From positions 5,719,001 through 5,783,000 of the forward strand of contig NZ_LT607413.1 of assembly GCF_900091495.1 (NCBI RefSeq): a stretch of DNA of 64,000 bases. The letters are read 5' to 3'. Position 1 is the stretch's first letter; each line of letters begins with the position of its first letter. This stretch comes from Micromonospora echinospora (GTDB taxonomy: Bacteria; Actinomycetota; Actinomycetes; Mycobacteriales; Micromonosporaceae). Below, one piece after another: positions 57,171 through 64,000 of this stretch. Both the position numbers and the translations under genes were made by a program. Below the pieces are notes generated by a model. That model searched no databases. It saw nothing but the letters and a program-made list of their open reading frames with translations, and was not told the DNA's origin.

Positions 57171-57706
57171 GAGGTGGCCAGCGCCACCGAACTGGCCACC
57201 CTGATGATCGAGATCGGGGCCGCGTTCGGACTGCGCTGCCATGCCATGATCAGCGACATGGACCAGCCGCTGGGCTGATCGGCGGGGAACGCCCTGGAAA
57301 TCCGGGAGGCGGTGGACGTGCTCGGGGTAGCGGAGGTGCCGGGGCTCACCGAGCTGTGCGTCACCCTGGCCGCCGAGGCGGTGCTGCTCTCCGGTGCCGA
57401 GACCGACCAGGACCGGGCCCGCGAGTAGGTCCGCGCGGTGCTGGCCGACGGCCGCGCCCGCGCGGCGTTCCGGCGCTGGGTGGAGCCGGCCGGCAGGTCA
57501 AGAACGCGCCGATCGACCACGCCGTCGGGGTGACCCTGCACAAGCGGGTCGGTGACCGGGTCGTCGCCGGTGAGCCCCTGGCGCAGGTGCACCACCGGGG
57601 TACCGGGCCGGTGCCGGTGGACCGGGTGCGGGACGCCTTCACCGTCGTGCCGGAGCGGGTGCCGTCCGCGCCCGCCGTGCACGGCGTGCTCCGTCCGCAC
57701 CGCTGA
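57171..57706 (+). pseudogene. Thymidine phosphorylase C-terminal remnant
   Basis: After the aminotransferase VVDEV the frame continues as ATELATLMIEIGAAFGL and ISDMDQPLG, which matches pyrimidine-nucleoside phosphorylase. An in-frame TGA (57276-57278) interrupts PLG-x-SAGNALEIREAVDVL, a TAG lies at 57426-57428, and a frameshift near 57495 precedes the C-terminal IDHAVGVTLHKRVGDRVVAGEPLA. The N-terminal half is absent. It is a dead gene fragment fused to another dead fragment. Confidence 0.75.
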
Positions 57707-57902
57707 GTCGCCCCCACCTGCCTGCCTTATGGGTCCTATGTGCTGACTTGCGCACTTCGGAGGGCCGAGTCCATACCCACTGAAGAAGGCAGACGACAGT
57801 CGGAAAATGACGGCTTCTTGACATTCCGAAATTGCTGATCTCGCCTGGTTCGTAGCATCGACGGCATTGGTCCGGTCGCACAGACAATCGAAGGGAACAA
57901 CC

Positions 57903-58412
57903 GTGACTGAGCAATTCTCGCATTCACCACGGCGTCGTCGGGCAATTCTCGCGGGCGCGTTGAGCCTGCTGCTGGCCGTCGCCGGCGTGGGGTCGTTCAC
58001 CGCCGTGGCCACCGCCAAGCCGTCTGCGGTCACCAGCAAGAACGCGGCGACCGTGCCGGCCGGTGTCTCCGCACAGGGGATCGGTGTCCAGGCGGTGCCG
58101 GGCAACTGGACTCTCGCTTTCGACTGGTATTGCGACGGCAGCTACAGCACCACCCCGATCGTTTTCAACGCTAATGGAACGTGGAGTGACGGTTCCGGCT
58201 ACTCGGGACCGTGGGTGTCCGTCGCCGGCATGTTGACGTTCACCTTCAACAATTCGGAGACGACATATTCCGGTGTCGTCGCCAGCAGGTCGGTCACCGG
58301 CATCCAGACCACCTTCACCGGACTCAGCGGGTGCTTCTACATGCTGCAGGGCGGTGCGCTGTCGGCCGCCGGCAGTCACGACGACCCCCGCGATGCGGCC
58401 GGCAGGTCCTGA
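57903..58412 (+). CDS. Small secreted protein of unknown function
   Basis: The 169-residue protein has a Sec signal (about 12-40: RRRAILAGALSLLLAVAGVGSF, AVATA), then a beta-rich domain (GNWTLAFDWYCDGSYSTTPIVF, YSGPWVSVAGMLTFTFNN) with two cysteines that could form a disulfide. No catalytic motif is seen. GTG 57903 follows AAGGGAA. A strong hairpin follows it. Confidence 0.8.
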   Translation: MTEQFSHSPRRRRAILAGALSLLLAVAGVGSFTAVATAKPSAVTSKNAATVPAGVSAQGIGVQAVPGNWTLAFDWYCDGSYSTTPIVFNANGTWSDGSGYSGPWVSVAGMLTFTFNNSETTYSGVVASRSVTGIQTTFTGLSGCFYMLQGGALSAAGSHDDPRDAAGRS

Positions 58413-58463
58413 CCGGACAGGCGCCCGCGGCCGTCCCCTGACGGCCAGCCGGAGCCGTGCTCA

Positions 58464-58500
58464 CCGGCCCGGGTACGCGGTCACCGCGTACCCGGGCCGG
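58464..58500 (+). terminator. 17-bp perfect hairpin terminator
   Basis: Arms 58464-58480 and 58484-58500 pair perfectly over 17 bp with a TCA loop, 52 bp after the stop of the small secreted protein. Confidence 0.8.
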
Positions 58501-58928
58501 TCCCGCTGCCCGACGTCCCACGCCGGACCCCCTCAGCCGCCGGTGAGGACCAGGTCGACCGTCCGCCCCAGCTCCCGTCCCCGGCCGGGGCGCGGTGCAC
58601 CGGGACGCCGTGCGAGAAGAGGCCGGGCGTGCGCAGGTAACCCGGCAGGCAGCGGCCGTGGGAGTTGGTGACCAGCCTGGGGTGCGCGCCACCCCGGACA
58701 CCTCGCTGAACGCCTGCAGCAGCGCCTCGGTGGCCAGGGTGAACTCGGTGACGCCGTGCGCCGCCCAGGTGGCCGTCGTCGGCGTCGTCGACGAGCGCGG
58801 ACGACGGCGGTTGCCGGAGACGGCGTCCCCGGTCCACAGTCGGAGGTGTCGAACGGGTGTCGCGACGACCAGTCGCTCCCGGACCACCGCGATCGTGACG
58901 CCCCCGGCGTCCGGGAAGGAACAACCGC
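58501..58928. other. Gene-free stretch with possible decayed coding sequence
   Basis: The minus strand has coding-like pieces in shifting frames (for example VTEFTLATEALLQAFSEV and HGRCLPGYLRTPGLF) that I cannot place in a family; no intact ORF is called. The right end holds the GGAAGGA ribosome site of the GH3 gene. Confidence 0.35.
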
Positions 58929-61217
58929 GTGCCCACCGCGCCGTACCGCGACCCCGCCCTGTCGGTCGCCGACCGTGTCACCGACCTGCTCGCCCGCATG
59001 ACCGTGCCGGAGAAGGTCGGCCAGATGCTCCAGCTCTCGGCCCAGGACGGGGTGCGCGACATGGTCGAGCGGGTGCACGTGGGATCGATCCTGCACGCCT
59101 CACCCGAGCGTGTCGTCGAGGCGGTCGACCTGGCCGCCCGGACCCGGCTGGGCATCCCGCTGCTCGTCGCCGAGGACTGCATCCACGGCCACTCGTTCTG
59201 GGCCGGCGCGACGATCTACCCCACCCAGCTCGGCATGGCCGCCACCTGGGACCCGTCGCTGGCGGAACGGGTCGCCCGGGCCACCGCCGTCGAGGCCGCC
59301 GCCACCGGGGTCCACTGGACCTTCTCCCCGGTCCTGTGCATCGCCCGGGACCTGCGCTGGGGTCGGGTCGACGAGACATTCGGCGAGGACCCCTTCCTGA
59401 TCGGCGAGTTCGCCTCGGCGATGGTGCGCGGCTACCAGGGCGCCGGCCTGGCCGACCCGACGGCGGTGCTGGCCTGCGCGAAGCACTTCGCCGGGTACTC
59501 CGAGACCCAGGGCGGCCGGGACGCCAGCGAGGCCGACATCTCCCGGCGGAAGCTGCGCTCCTGGTTCCTGCCGCCGTTCGAACGGGTCGCCCGCGAGGGC
59601 TGCCGTACGTTCATGCTCGGGTACCAGTCCATCGACGGCGTGCCGGTCACGGTGAACGGCTGGCTGCTCGACGAGGTCCTGCGCGGCGAGTGGGGCTACT
59701 CCGGCACCCTGGTCACCGACTGGGACAACGTCGGTCGGATGGTCTGGGAGCAGCACATCCACGCCGACCACGCCGAGGCCTCGGCGGCGGCGGTGCGGGC
59801 CGGCAACGACATGGTGATGACCACACCGGGCTTCTTCCAGGGGGCCCAGGACGCGATCGCCCGCGGGCTGCTCGACGAGAAGGACCTGGACCGGGCGGTC
59901 GCCCGCATCCTCACCCTCAAGTTCGAGCTGGGACTCTTCGAGGACCCACGCCGGCCGGACCCGGCGCGCCAGGCGCAGGTCATCGGCAGCGCCCCGCACG
60001 CCGCGCTCAACCTGGAGGTCGCCCGCCGCAGCCTGGTGCTGCTCCGCAACGACGGCACGTTGCCGCTGGCCGGCGGACTCACCGCCGACGACACCGGCCG
60101 CGCCGTCGCCGGGGACGACCCGACGCCCCGCCGGATCGCGGTGGTCGGCCCGAACGCCGACGACCCGCACACCCAGCTCGGCGACTGGGCCGGCGCCTCC
60201 GGACAGGCCGACTGGCTGCCCGACGGGCACCCGCGCGACCTGACCCAGACGGTCCTGGACGGGCTGCGCGCGCACGTGCCGACGGACTGGACCGTCACCC
60301 ACGCCCGTGGAGCCGACATCCTCACCCTCGGGCCCGACCCCGCCGGTGCGTTCTTCCCCGACGGGCAGCCCCGACCTCCCGTGGTCGTCCCCGCCGCGCC
60401 CGACGAGCGGCTGATCGCCGAGGCCGTCGAGGCGGCCCGGAACGCCGACTACGTGGTCGCGGTCGTCGGGGACCGCATCGAACTGGTCGGCGAGGGCAAG
60501 TCGACCGCCACCCTGGAACTGGTCGGCGCCCAGGTCGCCCTGCTCGACGCGCTCGCCGCCACCGGCCGGCCCCTGATCGTCGTCCTGATCGCGTCCAAGC
60601 CCCTGGTGCTGCCGCCCGCCGCGCTCTCCGCCGCCGCCGTGGTCTTCGCCGCCAACCCGGGCATGCGCGGCGGACGGGCGATCGCCGAACTGCTGCTCGG
60701 ACTCACCGAACCGGCGGGCCGGCTGCCGATCTCCTTCGCCCGGCACGCCGGCCAGCAGCCCACCTACTACAACCAGATCCGGGGCCAGCACGGTACCCGC
60801 TACGCCGACCTCACCCAGAGCCCGGCGTTCGCCTTCGGCGAGGGCCTGAGCTACACCACCGTCGAGTACACCGACCTGCGTGTGCTGACCCCGACGGTCA
60901 CCGTGCGGGACACCCTGCGGGCCCGGGTCGAGGTCCGCAACACCGGGCGGCGGCCGGTCCGGGAAACCGTGCAGGTGTACGTCAGCGACACGATCACCTC
61001 GGTCACCTGGGCGGAGAAGGAGCTGAAGGCGTACCGGCAGGTCTCCCTCGCCCCCGGCGAGGCCCGTACGGTCGAGCTGACCCTGCCGGTGGCGGACTGC
61101 ACGCTCGTCGACGCCCACGGCGCGCGGGTCGTCGAGCCCGGCGCGTTCGACCTGCTCGTCGGGGCGTCCTCCCGGGACGAGCACCTGCTGCGAGCCACCT
61201 TCACCGTCGTTCGCTGA
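58929..61217 (+). CDS. GH3 family glycoside hydrolase (beta-glucosidase/xylosidase)
   Basis: This 762-residue protein has the full GH3 layout: an N-terminal TIM-barrel with [32 protein letters not shown] and nucleophile Asp264 ([11 protein letters not shown]), an alpha/beta sandwich (about 350-590) and a C-terminal fibronectin-III-like domain (about 650-760). No signal peptide, so it probably acts on imported or cell-released oligosaccharides. GTG 58929 follows GGAAGGA. It hydrolyses terminal beta-linked glucose, xylose or related sugars. Confidence 0.93.
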   Translation: MPTAPYRDPALSVADRVTDLLARMTVPEKVGQMLQLSAQDGVRDMVERVHVGSILHASPERVVEAVDLAARTRLGIPLLVAEDCIHGHSFWAGATIYPTQLGMAATWDPSLAERVARATAVEAAATGVHWTFSPVLCIARDLRWGRVDETFGEDPFLIGEFASAMVRGYQGAGLADPTAVLACAKHFAGYSETQGGRDASEADISRRKLRSWFLPPFERVAREGCRTFMLGYQSIDGVPVTVNGWLLDEVLRGEWGYSGTLVTDWDNVGRMVWEQHIHADHAEASAAAVRAGNDMVMTTPGFFQGAQDAIARGLLDEKDLDRAVARILTLKFELGLFEDPRRPDPARQAQVIGSAPHAALNLEVARRSLVLLRNDGTLPLAGGLTADDTGRAVAGDDPTPRRIAVVGPNADDPHTQLGDWAGASGQADWLPDGHPRDLTQTVLDGLRAHVPTDWTVTHARGADILTLGPDPAGAFFPDGQPRPPVVVPAAPDERLIAEAVEAARNADYVVAVVGDRIELVGEGKSTATLELVGAQVALLDALAATGRPLIVVLIASKPLVLPPAALSAAAVVFAANPGMRGGRAIAELLLGLTEPAGRLPISFARHAGQQPTYYNQIRGQHGTRYADLTQSPAFAFGEGLSYTTVEYTDLRVLTPTVTVRDTLRARVEVRNTGRRPVRETVQVYVSDTITSVTWAEKELKAYRQVSLAPGEARTVELTLPVADCTLVDAHGARVVEPGAFDLLVGASSRDEHLLRATFTVVR

Positions 61218-61453
61218 CCTCCGGCTGGACCGGCCACGGGCACCCGTCGGACGGTCTGCCGAGAAGGAACGGCGGCATCGGTGCGCAGGCGGTGGTGGCG
61301 CGGGTCGGGCGGAAACCATCCGGTCCGCGCCACGGAGTCGTGTCGAATTGGGACAGTGGCCGAGGCACGGGGCATCGCTGCCGTCTTGGAGGTCCTCGCG
61401 GACCGATCTCAAAAGCGGGGCAGCGTAGGGCATGACCCGACGGAGGCTTGGGC

Positions 61454-61654
61454 CTACTGCGCGGGGTCGTGGAGGTCGGGGCGGTGGTCCTTGATCCAGC
61501 GTTCGACGTCCTCCGTGCGCCAGATCCGGCCGACCGACAGGACGGCGACCGGGTCGGGGAAGGTCTTCGAGTTGGTGATCTGGTAAGCGCGCGTACGGGA
61601 GACGCCCAGCATCTCCTGCACCTCCTGGCTCGCCACGAGCCGAAGCTTCCCCAT
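61454..61654 (-). CDS. AlpA-like (excisionase-type) DNA-binding protein
   Basis: The 66-residue protein is a single winged HTH (LVASQEVQEMLGVSRTRAYQI, RIWRTEDVERWIKD) of the AlpA/MerR-like excisionase family. No ribosome site is obvious, so the transcript may be leaderless. Such proteins serve as phage or ICE excisionases or small regulators. No integrase is found nearby. Confidence 0.8.
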   Translation of the reverse strand: MGKLRLVASQEVQEMLGVSRTRAYQITNSKTFPDPVAVLSVGRIWRTEDVERWIKDHRPDLHDPAQ

Positions 61655-62073
61655 GACGTCACGTTAAGAGCATGCGATCTGAACACCTGCTCTCTGATCG
61701 AACGCTCTGTTCACATGTTCCCTTAGCGAGTAGGCTGTTCAACTGTTCACCTTCTCGGTTGATCGATGAGGGAGGCGAGGCAGGGTGTCCAGTCGGTGGA
61801 AGTGGTTCTTGCGGCCGGGGGAGGTCGTGCTCGACGTGGTCGGGCAGGTGTGTCCGGACCGGGGCATCCCGGGGCGGTGCCGGCGGCGGGCGGGTGCTCA
61901 GGGCGTACCCGATGAAGCGACCGGGCCGGACGACGGCGCGGGGCGGGCGGCGCGGCCCGGGGCGCGACGGACGCCCCTGGCCGGGGTCAACCAGCGGGCG
62001 GGCCGCTACCGACGGCATGACGTGCCGTGACGGTCGGCGCGGCGGGCCGGACGGCGAGGGGAAGGGGAGGCCA
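61655..62073. promoter_or_regulatory. Intergenic region with repeated TGTTCA boxes
   Basis: Between the AlpA-like gene and the XRE gene, TGTTCA occurs at 61708, 61736 and 61744, a one-mismatch copy TGTTCC at 61716, and an inverted copy at 61680. Two pairs have 8-bp spacing and the pairs lie 28 bp apart. The regulator next door may bind here. No other gene is seen; ORFs in the interval lack ribosome sites. Confidence 0.5.
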
Positions 62074-63084
62074 ATGGCGGAGGTGACGGTGTCGACGGTG
62101 CCGCGCCGGCAGCTCGGACGGATGCTGCGGGAACTGCGGCTCGCCGCCGGGGTGACGCTGGACGCGGCGGCGGAGGCGCTGGAGTGCAGCCGGCAGAAGG
62201 CGTGGCGGATCGAGACCGGCGGTGGCACCGTGCGCGGGGTCGACGTGCGGGGGATGTGCGAGCTGTACGGCGTGGCCGCCGACCTGACCGCCGCGCTGGT
62301 CGCCCTGGCCGGCGAGACGCGGGCCAGGGGCTGGTGGCACGCGTACGCCGAGGTGCCGGCCTGGCTTGGCCTGTACGCGGGAATGGAAGCGACGGCCCGG
62401 CGGCTCAGCGAGTACGCCGACACGCTGGTGCCGGCGCTGCTGCAAACCCCGGGGTACGCGCGGGCGCTGCACGACGTCGACCCGGAGCTGACCGACGACG
62501 ACCGGGAACGGCTGGAGCGCGCCCGGCTCGACCGCCAGGCTCTGCTGCGGCGTCGGTTGCCACCGCCGCCCCGGCTGGACGTGGTGCTCTCCGAGGCGGT
62601 GCTGCTGCGGGTGGCCGGCGGCCCGGCGACCATGGCCGGGCAACTCCGGCACCTGCGGCAGGTGACCGCGCTGCCGCACGTCTCGGTGCGGGTGCTGCCG
62701 CTCGCCGCCGGGCTGCCCGTCGGGGCCGAGGCCGGGTCGTTCGTGCTGCTGGACTTCCCGCGCGACGGCAACCGGGCCGTGCCGGAGCCGCCGGTGGTCT
62801 ACCAGGAGTTGGTGACCGGGGCGCTCTATCTGGACCGGCCGGCGGAGCTGGCCGCCTTCGAGCGGGTGTGGGCGAGCCTCGACTCCCTCGCCCTCGACCC
62901 GGAGGAGTCCCGACGGTCTATCGGCAAGATCGCCGAGGAGGTGCACCACGGGGCGGGCGCGGAGCCGGAGAGCCTGGACGGCTGTACGGGCGGATTGCCT
63001 TGTCCTGCAAGCGATTCACCGTGTCGGCAACCCGATCCGAATGAGCCCGTAGGCCGACTTACCCGTTGCGGGTGGGGTGGTTAA
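62074..63084 (+). CDS. XRE-family regulator with DUF5753-type domain
   Basis: This 336-residue protein has an N-terminal XRE HTH (about 10-65: LGRMLRELRLAAGVTLDAAA, SRQKAWRIETG) and a DUF5753-like C-terminal domain (about 90-280) with YADTLVPALLQTPGYARAL, VLSEAVLLR and VYQELVTGALYLDRP. In actinomycetes such proteins (WhiJ-like) are often paired with a DUF397 protein, which is missing here. The last 30 residues look out-of-family. ATG 62074 follows GGGGAGG. Confidence 0.9.
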   Translation: MAEVTVSTVPRRQLGRMLRELRLAAGVTLDAAAEALECSRQKAWRIETGGGTVRGVDVRGMCELYGVAADLTAALVALAGETRARGWWHAYAEVPAWLGLYAGMEATARRLSEYADTLVPALLQTPGYARALHDVDPELTDDDRERLERARLDRQALLRRRLPPPPRLDVVLSEAVLLRVAGGPATMAGQLRHLRQVTALPHVSVRVLPLAAGLPVGAEAGSFVLLDFPRDGNRAVPEPPVVYQELVTGALYLDRPAELAAFERVWASLDSLALDPEESRRSIGKIAEEVHHGAGAEPESLDGCTGGLPCPASDSPCRQPDPNEPVGRLTRCGWGG

Positions 63085-63184
63085 AGTGCACATGCTTCCG
63101 GAGGATCATGGCTCTCACGTTCCATGAGGCGACCTCTGCCGTAAGCCGTGACCTCGTGAACGCCCGCAGAAAGGCCCGGACCGA

Positions 63185-64000
63185 GTGGTACCTGAGATCG
63201 TGGGACGCAAGGGTCCCCTTGCCGGGCGACGGATTCCGGTCGGCGACACCCGGTTCACCTTCGGCCGCCTGAGCGACAACGATGTGGTGATCGCCAGCGG
63301 GGGCGTCTCCCGTTTCCACGCGGAGGTGGTGCGCGAGGAGCGCGGTTACGTGCTGTACGACCGGGGCAGCCGCAACGGCACGCTGGTCAACGGCCGACGG
63401 GTGAACTCGCACCTCCTCCAGCACGGCGACCTGATCACCATCACCGACGAGACGTTCTGTTTCGAGGTGACGGCCGACGTGACCACGATGATCTCCGACC
63501 TGACCCTCTTCCAGCCTCGCACCGAGCCGGCCGTGGTGGTCGACCCGGGTCCCGTCCTGCGGGTTACCGTCTCGGGTGGTGGGCCGGTCGGGCTGAGCCT
63601 GGCGCTGCTCCTCGAACGTCTCCTGGGAGACCGGGTCGCCGTCACCGTGTACGACGGCCGCTGGACCCAGGACGGTTCGCGGGTCGTGTGGAAGAACGAG
63701 GCGCAGGGCAACGTACGGCGGCAGCAGGTCGTGACCGTCCAGAGTCGCCAGTACCTGAACCTCCCCGAGGATGTGCAGGATCGGCTCTTCGTCCCCGGGG
63801 CGTACTCCGAGATGTGGCCGTCGGGTCCCGACTCGATCCGCGGTTACGGCCCGCGAAACATCCGGATCGCCTACATCGAGGACAAGCTCCTGGAGTTGGC
63901 GAACGAGAAGTCCGAGCGGATCCGGCTGGTGCCGGCCAGATTCGACGCGGCCGAGCAGCACCAGACCGTCACCAAGGATCATGTGCTCGCCATCTGCGAG
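63185..64000 (+). CDS. FHA-domain protein fused to an FAD/NAD-binding region (3' end outside window)
   Basis: The open frame runs past the window end and is 272 residues so far. Residues about 15-95 form an FHA domain (FTFGRLSDNDVVIA, GGVSRFHAEVV, YDRGSRNGTLVNGRRV), a phosphothreonine reader. After a 35-residue linker comes a dinucleotide-binding GGGPVGLSLALLLERLLGDRV (near 135) typical of flavin-dependent monooxygenases. The start is probably GTG 63185 (GTG 63200 is an alternative). FHA fused to a monooxygenase-type fold suggests a phospho-regulated redox enzyme; this is inferred. Confidence 0.75.
   Translation, partial: MVPEIVGRKGPLAGRRIPVGDTRFTFGRLSDNDVVIASGGVSRFHAEVVREERGYVLYDRGSRNGTLVNGRRVNSHLLQHGDLITITDETFCFEVTADVTTMISDLTLFQPRTEPAVVVDPGPVLRVTVSGGGPVGLSLALLLERLLGDRVAVTVYDGRWTQDGSRVVWKNEAQGNVRRQQVVTVQSRQYLNLPEDVQDRLFVPGAYSEMWPSGPDSIRGYGPRNIRIAYIEDKLLELANEKSERIRLVPARFDAAEQHQTVTKDHVLAICE

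Noticed and set aside
58501..58900. Minus-strand coding-like pieces before the GH3 gene
   Set aside because: Some phrases look protein-like, but no single frame is intact and no family could be named. Kept only as a possible remnant.
61454..63084. Integrative element suspected from the AlpA-like and XRE genes
   Set aside because: No integrase, replication gene, tRNA or direct-repeat attachment site is visible in the window.

Overview
The window is high-GC actinomycete DNA, most like Micromonospora or a close relative. It has strong third-position GC codon use, GTG as well as ATG starts, Shine-Dalgarno-led operons with 1-8 bp overlaps, a SARP regulator, a LuxR-type ATPase regulator, secreted subtilases and polysaccharide hydrolases with Sec or Tat signals, and XRE/DUF5753-type regulators. 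The genus is an inference. I see no tRNA, rRNA or CRISPR array.

Bases 1-14023 hold the 3' part of a nonribosomal peptide cluster read on the plus strand: an NRPS gene cut by the left edge (C-A-T), a second NRPS (C-A-T ending in a thioester reductase, so the product probably leaves as an aldehyde or alcohol), an MFS exporter, an O-methyltransferase, and a stand-alone LanB-like protein equivalent only to the N-terminal (tRNA-dependent glutamylation) domain of lantibiotic dehydratases. Two small LuxR-type regulators follow, then a large LuxR-family ATPase regulator on the minus strand and a 71-residue membrane peptide gene with its own ribosome site and terminator.

Bases 17681-32797 look like a second, unusual biosynthetic locus. 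Two divergent, translationally coupled operons meet at 24888-25064. The minus operon encodes a RimK-like ATP-grasp, an amidase-signature enzyme, an adenylate-forming enzyme, a glutathionylspermidine-synthase-like ATP-grasp, a carboxylate-amine ATP-grasp ligase and an MFS exporter. The plus operon encodes another adenylate-forming enzyme, a protein-prenyltransferase-beta-like toroid protein, a tautomerase-fold protein, an acyl carrier protein, a very short adenylation enzyme and an MIO-type aromatic amino acid lyase/aminomutase. A SARP closes the locus, and an 11-bp-spaced direct repeat in the divergent promoter is a good candidate for its operator. The set suggests NRPS-free amide assembly from a lyase-derived or beta-aromatic acid. 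This is the part most likely to be undescribed.

Bases 32868-54179 are general accessory genes: two subtilisin-like proteases, a UvrA-like ATPase, a VOC protein with an AraC regulator, a secreted GH5-CBM2 hydrolase, a small membrane protein, an erythromycin-esterase-like enzyme divergent from a double-HTH MerR regulator, a GNAT enzyme, a DUF4259-like protein, a Tat-exported metallo-beta-lactamase-fold protein, a beta-lactamase-like serine hydrolase, a lone TnpB, a LysR regulator, a small MerR-like regulator with a long structured leader, and a divergent TetR/aldo-keto reductase pair.

Bases 54155-64000 contain selO, then a decaying stretch (three small overlapping unknown ORFs, an aminotransferase remnant joined to a thymidine phosphorylase remnant), a small secreted protein, a GH3 glycosidase, an AlpA-like DNA-binding protein, an XRE regulator with repeated TGTTCA boxes upstream, and the start of an FHA-domain flavoprotein cut by the right edge.
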